NCBI RefSeq assembly: GCF_018881605.1
Contig: NZ_JACVPZ010000001.1
Span: 1,364,001 to 1,428,000 of the forward strand
Length of the DNA: 64,000 nucleotides
Origin: Polynucleobacter sp. UB-Tiil-W10
GTDB lineage: Bacteria; Pseudomonadota; Gammaproteobacteria; Burkholderiales; Burkholderiaceae
Reading direction: 5' to 3'
This document shows, piece after piece, positions 43,486 through 53,099 of this stretch (positions are counted from its first letter, which is position 1; the number at the start of each line of letters is the position of its first letter). The position numbers were made by a program, and so were the translations under genes. The notes beneath the pieces are model-generated. The model was given only the letters and a program-made list of their open reading frames with translations. It was not told where the DNA came from and ran no database searches.

Positions 43486-44075
43486 GCCTCATTTGGATCT
43501 GCGGCGTGGATGAGGCGGGGCGTGGACCATTGGTGGGTGCAGTGGTTGCTGGCGCGGTAGTGCTAGACCCCAGCAATCCGATTGAAGGTCTAAAGGATTC
43601 TAAAAAGTTAACTGCTGTGCGCCGCGAATATCTCTATGAGCAGATCATGGAAAAGGCAAAAGCCTGGGGTGTAGGTGAGGCCAGTCCAGCCGAGATTGAT
43701 GAGATGAATATTTTGCAAGCTACTATGCTGGCAATGCGTCGCGCTATAGAGGATCTCGCAAGCCGTTTGGGCTCCTGGCCCGATAAAGCCTTGATTGACG
43801 GCAATCGTTGTCCAGAATTGCCGATTGCTGCAGAAGCTATTATTAAGGGTGATGCTAAAGAACCAGCAATTTCTGCTGCATCTATTGTTGCTAAAGTCAC
43901 TCGTGATCGTCAGATGATTTGTTTACACGAGCTTCATCCAGAGTATGGTTTTGCTCAGCATATGGGTTATCCCACTGAAGCCCATTTTGCCGCTCTAAAA
44001 CAGTATGGCGCATGTGATCAACATCGACGCAGCTTTTCACCGGTGCGTAAAGTTCTTGAATCTATTGCAAACTAA
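43482..44075 (+). CDS. rnhB: Ribonuclease HII
   Basis: This enzyme cuts RNA in RNA-DNA hybrids and at single ribonucleotides in DNA. The 197-residue protein has the catalytic motif [19 protein letters not shown] (Asp-Glu), [14 protein letters not shown] (third Asp) and KVTRDRQM. Its ATGA overlap with lpxB places it at the end of the lipid A block, as in E. coli. Confidence 0.97.
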   Translation: MSLIWICGVDEAGRGPLVGAVVAGAVVLDPSNPIEGLKDSKKLTAVRREYLYEQIMEKAKAWGVGEASPAEIDEMNILQATMLAMRRAIEDLASRLGSWPDKALIDGNRCPELPIAAEAIIKGDAKEPAISAASIVAKVTRDRQMICLHELHPEYGFAQHMGYPTEAHFAALKQYGACDQHRRSFSPVRKVLESIAN

Positions 44076-44089
44076 GTTACGAATAAGTT

Positions 44090-44914
44090 ATGAACTTTGA
44101 CCTCATTACCTCCAAAGAGAATCCCTTGTTTAAAGAGATTCGGAACCTGCAAGCCACGGGCTCTAAAGGGCAGAAAGCCAGAATAGCTAGTGGACAAGCA
44201 TTGTTAGAAGGGATTCACCTGGTTCAAACTTGGGTGGGTGATCCAGCGTTAAAGATTCTTTTAACCTCAGAAGTTGGCTTGAAGAATGTAGAGATTTCCC
44301 AAGCCGTTTATGAGCATCTGGAGATTTGTCCCGACACCAAAGTAATCCAATTGGATAGCGCACTCTGGGACTTATTGAGTGATCTGGTAAATGCACCCCA
44401 TATTGCAGGTTTGCTGGATCTACCAAAATCTACCCTCACACCACCGCAATCTATTGCAACCCTAGAGGGCGATTTAGTCATATTGGATCGAGTGCAGGAT
44501 GCAGGTAATGTTGGCTCAATCTTGCGTACTGCAGCTGCATCTGGTTTTACACAGGTAATTGCATTATCAGGTTGTGCTCATTTATGGTCCACCAAAGTAT
44601 TGCGTGCGGGTATGGGTGCACATCGCTTGCTTGACCTTTATGAAGGTTGGTCTAACCAGCAAGTGTTGAGTGCTGTTACAGCGTCTTTATTCGCAGCCAC
44701 AGCAGATGCTGAACAAGATCTTTACTCCCTGAAAAAAGATTTACTACACCCTGTAGCATGGGTGATGGGTAGCGAAGGGCAGGGCATATCAGAAGACCTA
44801 CGTGCTCAGGCTAAGGGTGTATCCATCCCTATTGATCCACGGGTGGAATCCTTGAATGTTTCTACAGCTGCTGCAGTCTGTTTATTTGAAACTATGCGCG
44901 TAAGGCGTACTTAA
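44090..44914 (+). CDS. TrmH/SpoU-family RNA 2'-O-methyltransferase
   Basis: This 274-residue protein has an N-terminal substrate-binding part (NPLFKEIRNLQATG) and a SpoU catalytic domain. Its three knotted-fold motifs are LDRVQDAGNVGSILRTAAASG, WVMGSEGQGISEDL and IPIDPRVESLNVSTAAAVCLFE. It should methylate the ribose of a tRNA or rRNA nucleotide. Whether the target is a 23S rRNA site like that of RlmB cannot be told. It follows rnhB by 14 bases and converges on ppsR. Confidence 0.9.
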   Translation: MNFDLITSKENPLFKEIRNLQATGSKGQKARIASGQALLEGIHLVQTWVGDPALKILLTSEVGLKNVEISQAVYEHLEICPDTKVIQLDSALWDLLSDLVNAPHIAGLLDLPKSTLTPPQSIATLEGDLVILDRVQDAGNVGSILRTAAASGFTQVIALSGCAHLWSTKVLRAGMGAHRLLDLYEGWSNQQVLSAVTASLFAATADAEQDLYSLKKDLLHPVAWVMGSEGQGISEDLRAQAKGVSIPIDPRVESLNVSTAAAVCLFETMRVRRT

Positions 44915-44930
44915 ACTGCTGATTCAGTTT
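44913..44930. terminator. Weak hairpin between the methyltransferase gene and ppsR
   Basis: AAACTG and CAGTTT pair around a 6-base loop in the 19-base gap between two convergent genes. The stem is short and the T tract is poor, so terminator function is uncertain. Confidence 0.3.
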
Positions 44931-44933
44931 GTA

Positions 44934-45761
44934 TTAGCCAAGAATGGTTCTATCTGACTTGATCGCTTGCAGTACTGTGGTGGCAATTTCTTCAATCGAT
45001 TTACTGGTTGTTAATACCCACGGTATAGATTGTTTTTTCATCATTGCCGTTGCTTCATTAATTTCATAGCGACAGTTTTCTAGTTTGGCGTAATTACTAC
45101 CGGGTCTACGCTCATTCCGAATTTCTGAGAGACGCTCAGCATCAATCATGAGGCCAAAGATCTTCTGGCGATATGGCACCAAGTCCTTGGGCAGTTGACC
45201 CCGTTCAAAATCTTCCGGGATCAGTGGATAGTTGGCCGCCTTTAATCCATATTGCATCGCCAAATAAAGGCTAGTCGGGGTTTTGCCAACTCGAGAGATG
45301 CCAATCAGGATGACGTCGGCTTCAGCCAAGTTTTGGTTGGACTGGCCATCATCGTGGGCTAAAGAGTAGTTAATGGCCTCAATGCGGTTTTTATAAGCAT
45401 CGGTATCCGCATTATGGTGGAGGCGGTTCATGGCATGGGTTGATTTCATGCCTAATGCTGCTTCTAATGGGGCCACAAAAGTCTGGAACATGTCGAGTAT
45501 TAACCCGTTTGCCTTGCCAACAATTGTATTGAGCTCAGAGTTCACCAAAGTGGTGAAAACAATCGGTTGAACCCCATATTTGCTTGCTGCCTGGTTGATG
45601 CTACTAACGGCTTCATGGGCTTTATCGACACTATCCACAAAAGGCACCCGAATGTGCTTAAAAGGGGCCTCAAATTGCGCCAAAATCGACTGGCTGAAGT
45701 TCTCGGCAGTAATGCCGGTACCGTCAGAGACAATAAAAACAATACGGGTTTGGTTAGACAT
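44934..45761 (-). CDS. ppsR: PEP synthase regulatory kinase/pyrophosphorylase
   Basis: This 275-residue DUF299-family protein inactivates phosphoenolpyruvate synthase by ADP-dependent phosphorylation and reactivates it by phosphate-dependent dephosphorylation. It begins RIVFIVSDGTGITAENFSQSIL and has the P-loop GISRVGKTPTSLYLAMQYG at about 153-171. It lies divergent from ppsA, its expected substrate, across about 106 bases. Confidence 0.95.
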   Translation of the reverse strand: MSNQTRIVFIVSDGTGITAENFSQSILAQFEAPFKHIRVPFVDSVDKAHEAVSSINQAASKYGVQPIVFTTLVNSELNTIVGKANGLILDMFQTFVAPLEAALGMKSTHAMNRLHHNADTDAYKNRIEAINYSLAHDDGQSNQNLAEADVILIGISRVGKTPTSLYLAMQYGLKAANYPLIPEDFERGQLPKDLVPYRQKIFGLMIDAERLSEIRNERRPGSNYAKLENCRYEINEATAMMKKQSIPWVLTTSKSIEEIATTVLQAIKSDRTILG

Positions 45762-45867
45762 GGATTTGGCCTAAAAGTCAGGGTCAGCACTACAATAGAA
45801 TCATATTAAAGCATGCCCCATTGAAGGTGGCCGCTACACCAGTTTCCTTATCCTTAGAGAGTATTTT

Positions 45868-48273
45868 ATGTCCAACCAACAGCAACAAAATAGCAGTATG
45901 GCCGATGCCTATGTTTTGCCTTTTGAACAGTTACGCATGACTGATGTCGAATCAGTTGGCGGTAAGAATGCTTCATTAGGGGAGATGATTTCTCAGTTAG
46001 CCTCTACTGGGGTTCGTGTTCCTACTGGATTTGCAACTACCGCATTAGCATTCCGTGATTTTCTAAAACACAACAATCTCACCGATCGCATTCAACAGCG
46101 TTTAGAGGGTTTAAACATTGATGATGTGCGAGCATTGGCACAGGCTGGTGCAGAAATTCGTAATTGGATTGAAACAGCGCCTTTTCAGCCCAAATTGGAC
46201 GAAGAGATTCGCAAGGCATTTGCAGTATTAGATGATTCCGGTAAAGGCTCATTCGCCGTGCGTTCTTCAGCTACTGCTGAAGACTTGCCTGACGCCTCTT
46301 TTGCTGGACAACAAGAAACATTCTTGAACGTCGAAGGTATCGATGATGTTCTGAAGAAGATTCGCGAAGTATTTGCTTCTTTGTATAACGATCGCGCAAT
46401 CTCTTACCGTGTTCATAAGGGCTTTGCCCATGCTGAAGTAGCCTTATCTGCTGGTATCCAGCGCATGGTACGTTCAGACTTGGGTGCTGCCGGCGTAATG
46501 TTTACCTTGGATACTGAGTCCGGATTTGAGGACGTGGTGTTCATTACCTCCAGCTATGGCCTGGGTGAGACTGTTGTTCAGGGTGCGGTGAACCCAGATG
46601 AGTTTTATGTTTTCAAAACTACTTTGGCCCAGGATAAGAAGGCCATTATTCGCCGCTCTTTAGGTTCTAAGTTGATTCAGATGCAATTTGCGCCTAAGGG
46701 CTCTGCAGAAAAAGTGCAGACAGTGGATGTGTCTCCAGAAAAACGCAATCGCTTTTCCTTAGAAGATGCAGATATTACTGAGTTGGCTAAGTATGCAGTG
46801 ATCATTGAGAAACACTACGGTCGTCCAATGGATATCGAGTGGGGTAAAGACGGTCAAGATGGCCGTATTTATATTCTGCAAGCGCGTCCTGAGACTGTAA
46901 AGAGTCAGGCAGCTGGTCAAGTTGAAATGCGCTACAAGTTAAAAGGTAGCTCAAAGGTATTAGCAAAAGGTCGCGCGATCGGCCAAAAGATCGGTGCTGG
47001 TCCTGTTCGGATTATTCGTGATCCAAGCGAGATGGATCGTGTTCAGCCTGGTGATGTATTGGTTGCCGATATGACTGATCCAAATTGGGAGCCAGTGATG
47101 AAGCGTGCTTCTGCGATTGTGACTAATCGTGGCGGTCGTACTTGTCATGCGGCGATTATTGCCCGTGAACTTGGTGTTCCTGCGGTGGTGGGTTGCGGCG
47201 ATGCAACTGAGCATTTGCAAGACGGCATGATGGTGACCGTTTCTTGTGCTGAAGGTGACGAAGGTCATATCTATGATGGCTTGATCGAAACTGAAGTAAC
47301 CGAAGTGTCCCGCGGTGTATTGCCAGAGATCCCAGTAAAGATCACCATGAATATTGGTAATCCTCAGTTGGCATTTGATTTCTGTCAAATCCCTAATGCA
47401 GGCGTAGGTTTGGCACGTCTCGAGTTCATTATCAATAACTACATTGGTGTTCATCCACGTGCAGTATTGGAGTATCCAAATATTGATCCTGATCTCAAAC
47501 GTGCAGTGGAAAGTGTGGCTCGCGGTTACGCTAGTCCACGTCAGTTCTATGAAGATAAATTGGTTGAGGGTGTGGCAACGATTGCTGCAGCTTTCTATCC
47601 AAAACCAGTCATTGTTCGCCTTTCAGATTTCAAGTCCAATGAATATAAGAAGTTGATTGGTGGATCACGTTACGAGCCAGATGAAGAAAACCCAATGTTA
47701 GGCTTCCGCGGCGCGTCACGTTATGTATCGGCGGATTTTGGTGAGGCATTTGCTCTTGAGTGCGCAGCTATGAAGCGTGTACGCGAAGATATGGGCTTAG
47801 ATAATGTAGAGATCATGGTTCCATTTGTACGCACGATTAATCAAGCTAAGCGCGTGATCGACATGATGGAGACATTTGGCCTCAAACGTGGCGTGAATGG
47901 CCTCCGTCTCATCATGATGTGCGAGATTCCATCGAATGCAATTTTGGCAGATCAGTTCCTTGAGTACTTTGATGGATTCTCTATCGGCTCAAACGACATG
48001 ACTCAGTTAACGCTTGGTCTGGATCGTGACTCTGGCATGGAATTACTGGCTATCGACTTTGATGAGCGTGACCCAGCGGTGGAATTTATGATCGCTCGTT
48101 CAATTGACGCTTGCCGCAAACAAAACAAATACGTTGGTATTTGCGGTCAAGGCCCATCAGATCATCCAGACTTTGCTCGTTGGTTGGTTGAGAAGGGCAT
48201 TACCTCTATTTCATTAAATCCAGATAGCGTGGTTGCTACTTGGGAAATGTTAGGTAAGAACTTAAAAGCCTAA
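45868..48273 (+). CDS. ppsA: Phosphoenolpyruvate synthase
   Basis: PpsA converts pyruvate, ATP and water to PEP, AMP and phosphate for gluconeogenesis. The 801-residue protein has the N-terminal ATP-binding domain ([12 protein letters not shown], then [21 protein letters not shown]), the swivelling phosphohistidine domain [15 protein letters not shown] with the catalytic His, and the C-terminal PEP/pyruvate TIM barrel with [20 protein letters not shown] and the Cys in [11 protein letters not shown]. It is closed by a strong terminator. Confidence 0.97.
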   Translation: MSNQQQQNSSMADAYVLPFEQLRMTDVESVGGKNASLGEMISQLASTGVRVPTGFATTALAFRDFLKHNNLTDRIQQRLEGLNIDDVRALAQAGAEIRNWIETAPFQPKLDEEIRKAFAVLDDSGKGSFAVRSSATAEDLPDASFAGQQETFLNVEGIDDVLKKIREVFASLYNDRAISYRVHKGFAHAEVALSAGIQRMVRSDLGAAGVMFTLDTESGFEDVVFITSSYGLGETVVQGAVNPDEFYVFKTTLAQDKKAIIRRSLGSKLIQMQFAPKGSAEKVQTVDVSPEKRNRFSLEDADITELAKYAVIIEKHYGRPMDIEWGKDGQDGRIYILQARPETVKSQAAGQVEMRYKLKGSSKVLAKGRAIGQKIGAGPVRIIRDPSEMDRVQPGDVLVADMTDPNWEPVMKRASAIVTNRGGRTCHAAIIARELGVPAVVGCGDATEHLQDGMMVTVSCAEGDEGHIYDGLIETEVTEVSRGVLPEIPVKITMNIGNPQLAFDFCQIPNAGVGLARLEFIINNYIGVHPRAVLEYPNIDPDLKRAVESVARGYASPRQFYEDKLVEGVATIAAAFYPKPVIVRLSDFKSNEYKKLIGGSRYEPDEENPMLGFRGASRYVSADFGEAFALECAAMKRVREDMGLDNVEIMVPFVRTINQAKRVIDMMETFGLKRGVNGLRLIMMCEIPSNAILADQFLEYFDGFSIGSNDMTQLTLGLDRDSGMELLAIDFDERDPAVEFMIARSIDACRKQNKYVGICGQGPSDHPDFARWLVEKGITSISLNPDSVVATWEMLGKNLKA

Positions 48274-48296
48274 ACCAAGGCGGATGGCGATAAAGC

Positions 48297-48329
48297 AAAA
48301 GGCCTAGATTTTTTCTAGGCCTTTTTGTT
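48297..48329 (+). terminator. Terminator after ppsA (convergent with the Anbu cluster)
   Basis: AAAAGGCCTAGA pairs with TCTAGGCCTTTT around a short T loop, with T residues following. The symmetric A and T runs mean it may also act on leftward transcripts leaving the Anbu gene. Confidence 0.9.
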
Positions 48330-48362
48330 TGTCAATGCATCCAGCACTCGCTTATTGGGCGC

Positions 48363-49259
48363 CTACCTTTTCTTTACAGGCGCCTTTTTTGCTGCAGCTT
48401 TCTTTGCTACCTTCTTTGCAGGAGTAGCCTTAGTTGTTTTTGCAGGCTTTGAGGCTCTTGCCTTGGATGGCGGATGATTAATTGGAACAATCCCCATTTT
48501 TTTAGCAGGGGTAGAAATGTCACTCGATTTATGAGCGCCGCTCCAGCTTGGTTCTGCTATAGAGTTAAAAGCCTCGCGTAGTTTCTCTCCCCATGCCTGA
48601 TGAATCATGGCGAAATAAGGGTTTGCATCATCCAGGGTGACTAGCTTAGTGGCTTTCAGAGAATTTTTTTCATAAACCAGCATATCCAAAGGAAGCCCGA
48701 CTGAAATATTACTTTTCAGAGTGGAGTCCATCGAAATGAGGGCGCACTTAGTTGCAAGGTTAAGTGGTGTATTGAAATTAAGTACTCGATCTAAGATTGG
48801 CTTTCCGTATTTAGATTCACCAATTTGGAAGTAGCAAGTCTCAGGCGTGGCTTCAATGAAATTTCCTGCGGAGTAAATATTAAAGAGGCGAGGTTTCTCA
48901 CCTTTAACTTGGCCGCCAAAAATCATATTGCAGTTGAAATCAATACCAGACTTTTCGAGTGCTAAATGGTCACGCTCATAAACTTGTTTAATGGCATCGC
49001 CCACAACAACGGCGGCCTCGTATGAGTTTTTTGCTGTCCAGAGGTTTTTGCCTTTAAAAAGCTGTCCTTGAAGCAAGATTTCTTTAACAGACTGCGTAAT
49101 CGCAAGATTGCCGGCACTCATCAGGGTAAAGAAGCGATCCTTGTTTTGAAACAAGCTCATCTTTCTGAAGGTGCCAATTTGGTCTACACCAGCATTGGTG
49201 CGGGTATCGGATAAGAAAACGAGACCATCTTTAAGGCAAAGCCCAACGCAATACGTCAT
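48363..49259 (-). CDS. Anbu-type proteasome-like peptidase with a Lys/Ala-rich tail
   Basis: Anbu is a bacterial relative of the 20S proteasome beta subunit. After removal of Met the N-terminus is TYCVGL with Thr as the presumed nucleophile. SDTRTNAG supplies the Asp17-equivalent and TFRKM the Lys32/33-equivalent, so the catalytic set looks complete. The core ends near residue 235. Residues about 251-298 form a basic tail (PAKTTKATPAKKVAKK...KKAPVKKR) like bacterial histone-H1-like proteins, which is not part of the Anbu fold. It is the last gene of the ATP-grasp, alpha-E, transglutaminase, Anbu cluster. Substrates of Anbu are unknown. Confidence 0.92.
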   Translation of the reverse strand: MTYCVGLCLKDGLVFLSDTRTNAGVDQIGTFRKMSLFQNKDRFFTLMSAGNLAITQSVKEILLQGQLFKGKNLWTAKNSYEAAVVVGDAIKQVYERDHLALEKSGIDFNCNMIFGGQVKGEKPRLFNIYSAGNFIEATPETCYFQIGESKYGKPILDRVLNFNTPLNLATKCALISMDSTLKSNISVGLPLDMLVYEKNSLKATKLVTLDDANPYFAMIHQAWGEKLREAFNSIAEPSWSGAHKSSDISTPAKKMGIVPINHPPSKARASKPAKTTKATPAKKVAKKAAAKKAPVKKR

Positions 49260-49315
49260 ACACTAACCCTCTTAATTATTTCCTGAAATTATCTCTTAAA
49301 TATCTCAGGTGGGTT

Positions 49316-50113
49316 CTAAGACAGCTGTTGAATGGAGATATTGGCAGTAAGTTCTTCACCTCCGCCGCCGGAGCGAACGCCTTTAACTGGAGCTGCAGAG
49401 TAGTAGTCGCGACCAATGGCCAGTCGGATATGGCGGGAGTCAATTAAGCATGCATGGGTAATGTCTACACTAGTCCAAATACCTTTTTCAATATCGCTAC
49501 AGAAATCAATCCACGCATGGCTCGCAAGATTCGGAGACTCTTCGGCGAAGAAATAGCCGCTGACATAACGGGCTGGGATGTTGGATGCGCGACATAGGCT
49601 CAGCATAATATGCGCATGATCTTGGCAGACGCCGGATTTCATGGCAAAGGATTGGGCTGCTGTAGTAGCAAAGTTCGTTTGGCCTGGAGAGTACACGATC
49701 AAACCCTGAATTGCTTCAGCAAGTTTGATCACTTGATCAACAGAATTTTTCTTGGGAAGGCTATAAGAAAAATAATCCAACATTTCATCTGTTGGTTCAG
49801 TCAGATTGGTTTGTTGAAGCAGATAGTAGGGTGAGACAGCCTTAGCATCATCTGCAAACTCAAATGCATCTTGTGTTTGTACTTCACCTTCAGCCTCAAT
49901 CATCATCGAGGTATAAGGACTTTCCAGTACAAATACGCTGCAAACGTTACCAAAGGTATCTATGGAATTAGATGATTTAATCGGAGTGCTAATTCTCCAT
50001 TTATCTATTTGTTGGCCCGCTAGCGATGGTGGCGTTAAGCGCAACTCTTGAATTGAGTAACGTACTGGCGTCTCATAGCGATATTCAGTGCGGTGGCGAA
50101 TTTTAAGATGCAT
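49316..50113 (-). CDS. Transglutaminase-like cysteine peptidase-fold protein
   Basis: This 265-residue protein has an N-terminal bacterial transglutaminase-associated beta domain (about 1-80, HRTEYRYETPVRYSIQELRLTPP) and a transglutaminase core. The catalytic triad candidates are Cys in SGVCQDHAHIM, His in SHAWIDF and Asp in WTSVDITHA. No signal peptide is seen, so it is probably cytoplasmic. Comparative work on amidoligase clusters places such proteins with ATP-grasp, alpha-E and Anbu genes in predicted peptide synthesis or modification. The exact reaction is unknown. Confidence 0.92.
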   Translation of the reverse strand: MHLKIRHRTEYRYETPVRYSIQELRLTPPSLAGQQIDKWRISTPIKSSNSIDTFGNVCSVFVLESPYTSMMIEAEGEVQTQDAFEFADDAKAVSPYYLLQQTNLTEPTDEMLDYFSYSLPKKNSVDQVIKLAEAIQGLIVYSPGQTNFATTAAQSFAMKSGVCQDHAHIMLSLCRASNIPARYVSGYFFAEESPNLASHAWIDFCSDIEKGIWTSVDITHACLIDSRHIRLAIGRDYYSAAPVKGVRSGGGGEELTANISIQQLS

Positions 50114-50130
50114 ATAGTCTTCGTGAGTTC

Positions 50131-51108
50131 TTAGGCGACAGCCAATGGGATGAGATAAGCATTACTGAACTCATCGGCTATGTAGTTAATACGCTCTAAG
50201 AAGGCCTCAATAAATTCCTCTAGGCCTTGATCGAACACCTCATTAATATCTGAATAATCCAAACTTGCCTTCAGTTTTCCGAGCAAGCGTTCAATTTCTT
50301 TGGATTGTTGGTTCTTTACTTCCGAGATCAAGGGAATTAATTCATTCACGCAGCAGACTAAGGAGCGTGGCATCTGCTTATTGAAGATTAGCAGCTCAGC
50401 CACTTGCTTTGGTGTTACTTGATCAGAATAGATTTGACGATAAATTTCAAATGCTGAAACTGAGCGGAGCAATGCAGCCCAGTGATAGAAATCAAAGAAT
50501 TCACCATCAGTACCTTCGTCGGAGGATTTCTTGGCACCGAGGACTTTCAGGGCGGCCTGATCTTCGTACTTAGTTTCTAAAATACGGGCAGTATTATCTG
50601 CACGCTCAAGCAGCGTTCCAACGCTGATAAAGTAAAACGCTTCGTTCTTGAGCATCGTGCCATAGAGAACGCCTCTAAAGAGGTGGCAGCGGTGCTTCAC
50701 CCATTCCAGAAGGCGACTAGGATCGGCTTGATGTCTTGCTTCTAGTATGCGTTGAAGTTCTAACCAGGTAGTGTTTTGAGTTTCCCAAACTTCGGAAGTA
50801 ATCTTGCCGCGAATGACGCGCGCATTTTCACGTGCGGCATATAAACAGGAGACGATGCTAGATGGGTTGCTGGTTTCATAAATCATGAAATCCAGGACGT
50901 TCTCGCGATTGACAACATCATATTTGCTGCGGAAGGCATCTTCTAGCTTAGAAATCGTCAATAATTTTTTCCAGCTCTGCTCTAAATATTCAGCAGGCTG
51001 TGGAAGTAGAGAGGTCTGATGATTTACATCGAGCATTCGGGCAGTGTTTTCTGCGCGCTCGGTGTAACGGGCCATCCAATAAAGACAATCAGCGGTACGA
51101 CTTAACAT
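50131..51108 (-). CDS. Alpha-E domain protein (DUF403)
   Basis: This 325-residue, wholly helical protein begins MLSRTADCLYWMARYTERAENTARMLDVNHQ, the standard start of alpha-E proteins, with repeated conserved Glu/Arg pairs (for example LERADNTARILETKYED). The biochemical role is unknown; it almost always sits beside the circularly permuted ATP-grasp and transglutaminase genes. Here it is 17 bases after the ATP-grasp gene and 17 bases before the transglutaminase gene, which supports one transcript. Confidence 0.93.
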   Translation of the reverse strand: MLSRTADCLYWMARYTERAENTARMLDVNHQTSLLPQPAEYLEQSWKKLLTISKLEDAFRSKYDVVNRENVLDFMIYETSNPSSIVSCLYAARENARVIRGKITSEVWETQNTTWLELQRILEARHQADPSRLLEWVKHRCHLFRGVLYGTMLKNEAFYFISVGTLLERADNTARILETKYEDQAALKVLGAKKSSDEGTDGEFFDFYHWAALLRSVSAFEIYRQIYSDQVTPKQVAELLIFNKQMPRSLVCCVNELIPLISEVKNQQSKEIERLLGKLKASLDYSDINEVFDQGLEEFIEAFLERINYIADEFSNAYLIPLAVA

Positions 51109-51125
51109 GTGTTTCCTTATTCTTC

Positions 51126-52538
51126 TTACTCTTCCAATACCCAGGTATCTTTGGTGCCACCGCCTTGGGAGGAGTTCACCACTAAAGAACCTTCTTTGAG
51201 GGCAACCCTAGTCAACCCGCCAGGAACCATCTTGATGGTTTTTCCTGAGAGAACGAAGGGTCTTAAATCGATATGTCTTGGCGCAACACCGGACTCTACA
51301 AATGTAGGGCAGGTTGAGAGCGCTAAGGTAGGTTGAGCAATATATTTATCTGGATTGGCAATGAGATGGGTTCTAAATTCTTCAATCTCTGCTTTGGTAG
51401 ATGCTGGGCCAACCAACATGCCATAGCCGCCAGCACCATGAGTGAGCTTCACTACTAACTTATCCAAATTGGCCAAGGTATAAGCTAAGTCATCGGCCTT
51501 GCGACATTGGAATGTAGGTACATTATTCAGGATGGGTTTTTCGCCAAGATAAAACTCAATCATCTCGGGAACGTAGGGATAAATAGACTTGTCATCAGCG
51601 ATACCGGTGCCAATCGCATTTGCCAACGTCACGTTACCAGCGCGATGCGCTGATAAGAGTCCTGCTACACCTAAGGTTGAATCGGAGCGGAATGCCAATG
51701 GATCCAAGAAGTCATCGTCGACGCGGCGATAGATCACATCCACTCGTTCGGGCCCCTGGGTAGTTCGCATAAAGACCTGTTCATTCTTAACAAACAAATC
51801 CTTGCCTTCGACTAGTTCAACACCCATCTGTTGTGCAAGGTAGCTATGCTCAAAGTAAGCAGAGTTATACATGCCAGGAGTCAGCACAACCACGTTCGGT
51901 TTTTTAACATCATCCGGTTTAACGGATTTGAGGCACTCCAATAAAAGATCTGGGTAATGCTCTACAGGGGCAATACGATATTTCTGGAAGAGATCTGGGA
52001 AAAGTCGCATCATCATCTTGCGGTCTTCAACCATATACGACACACCGGAAGGAACACGCAAGTTATCTTCTAATACATAGAACTCGCCTTCGCCGGCGCG
52101 TACGATATCGATTCCGGCAATTTGGGCATAGATGTCACGCGGTATGCTGACATTGCGCATCTCAGGGCGATATTGCGCATTGTTGTAAATCTGTTCGGCT
52201 GGAACAATTCCCGCCTTAATAATTTCTTCATCGTGATATACGTCATAGATGAAGCGGTTCAGTGCTTTCACGCGTTGACGTAAGCCTGCTTCAAGCTGTT
52301 CCCATTCTTTGGCAGTAAAGATACGAGGCACTTGATCGAAAGGGATGGTTCTTTCTGAGCCAAGATCATCGCCGTAGACGGCGAAGGTGATGCCCACGCG
52401 CCTAAAGATGAGGTCTGCTTCAGCGCGTTTGAGACCCATCAGGGAATCACTTTGCTGTTTCAACCAGTTGTGAAAGATTTCGTAGTGGGGACGCGCTTTG
52501 CCAGCGGCGTCGAGCATTTCGTCAAAAGGCAATTTCAT
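51126..52538 (-). CDS. Circularly permuted ATP-grasp protein (DUF404/407 type)
   Basis: This 470-residue protein starts at MKLPFDEML (ATG at 52538). An in-frame start at 52610 would add 24 residues but lies inside an inverted repeat. Characteristic segments are YNNAQYRPEM, ARGEG-type VRAGEGEFYVLEDNLRVPSGVSY, VVLTPGMYNSAYFEHSYLA, DVIYRRVDDDFLDPLAF and LTHGAGGYGMLVGP. ATP-grasp enzymes form peptide-like bonds from a carboxylate and an amine, so it is the likely ligase of the cluster. Substrate and product are not known. Confidence 0.92.
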   Translation of the reverse strand: MKLPFDEMLDAAGKARPHYEIFHNWLKQQSDSLMGLKRAEADLIFRRVGITFAVYGDDLGSERTIPFDQVPRIFTAKEWEQLEAGLRQRVKALNRFIYDVYHDEEIIKAGIVPAEQIYNNAQYRPEMRNVSIPRDIYAQIAGIDIVRAGEGEFYVLEDNLRVPSGVSYMVEDRKMMMRLFPDLFQKYRIAPVEHYPDLLLECLKSVKPDDVKKPNVVVLTPGMYNSAYFEHSYLAQQMGVELVEGKDLFVKNEQVFMRTTQGPERVDVIYRRVDDDFLDPLAFRSDSTLGVAGLLSAHRAGNVTLANAIGTGIADDKSIYPYVPEMIEFYLGEKPILNNVPTFQCRKADDLAYTLANLDKLVVKLTHGAGGYGMLVGPASTKAEIEEFRTHLIANPDKYIAQPTLALSTCPTFVESGVAPRHIDLRPFVLSGKTIKMVPGGLTRVALKEGSLVVNSSQGGGTKDTWVLEE

Positions 52539-52601
52539 AGGTATAAAACTAATGCCTTTATAAAAGCTGTAAGAAATTAATTGAAGCAGCTTGGTGCTGT
52601 A

Positions 52602-52620
52602 TTGCACCATTTAGGTGCAA
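52602..52620. repeat. Hairpin between smpB and the ATP-grasp gene
   Basis: TTGCACC and GGTGCAA pair perfectly over a 5-base loop directly after the smpB stop. It lacks a T tract on the minus strand, so it may be an attenuator or mRNA-end stabiliser rather than a terminator, leaving open read-through from smpB into the Anbu cluster. Confidence 0.55.
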
Positions 52621-52621
52621 T

Positions 52622-53074
52622 TTATGCGTTCAAATCGCCTCTGGCAATACGACCTTTTTGAACTTCCCACTCACGCTCTTTGGTTGCTGCTCGCTTGTCA
52701 TGTTGCTTTTTGCCTCTGGCAAGGCCAATTTCACATTTCACGTTGCCTTTGGAGAAATGCAGGTTTAGTGGCACTAGGGTGTAGCCCTTTTGCTCTACCT
52801 TGCCAATCAGCTTGCGGATCTCAATGGCATTGAGCAGTAGCTTTCTAGTGCGCGTGTTGTCTGGAACGATATGGGTAGAGGCAGACAGAAGGGGGGTAAT
52901 ATGGCAGCCGATCAAAAATAGCTCCGCCTTGCGAATGACAACATACGCTTCTTTAATGTGTACACGACCTGCGCGGATGGCTTTCACTTCCCAGCCTTCC
53001 AGCACAAGCCCTGCCTCAAAACGTTCCTCGATAAAATAATCAAAGAAGGCTTTTTTGTTATCGACGATACTCAT
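52622..53074 (-). CDS. smpB: SsrA-binding protein SmpB
   Basis: SmpB delivers tmRNA to stalled ribosomes. The 150-residue protein begins with [34 protein letters not shown] split across its OB fold. It has the conserved tmRNA contacts in [16 protein letters not shown] and a basic C-terminal tail with [20 protein letters not shown]. The divergent ratA gene starts only 25 bases away. The ssrA RNA gene was not seen nearby. Confidence 0.97.
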   Translation of the reverse strand: MSIVDNKKAFFDYFIEERFEAGLVLEGWEVKAIRAGRVHIKEAYVVIRKAELFLIGCHITPLLSASTHIVPDNTRTRKLLLNAIEIRKLIGKVEQKGYTLVPLNLHFSKGNVKCEIGLARGKKQHDKRAATKEREWEVQKGRIARGDLNA

Positions 53075-53099
53075 ATTTATTTAGCTCTCAAGAACGATT

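Noticed and set aside
46960-47454. 164-codon antisense frame inside ppsA
   Set aside because: It has a His/Thr/Asn-rich composition typical of reversed coding DNA and sits entirely within a well-conserved gene.
48363-48512. Frameshift as the cause of the basic tail of Anbu
   Set aside because: The frame is continuous, ends in a normal TAG, and the tail has a coherent repeat pattern of Lys/Ala/Pro codons rather than random out-of-frame sequence.
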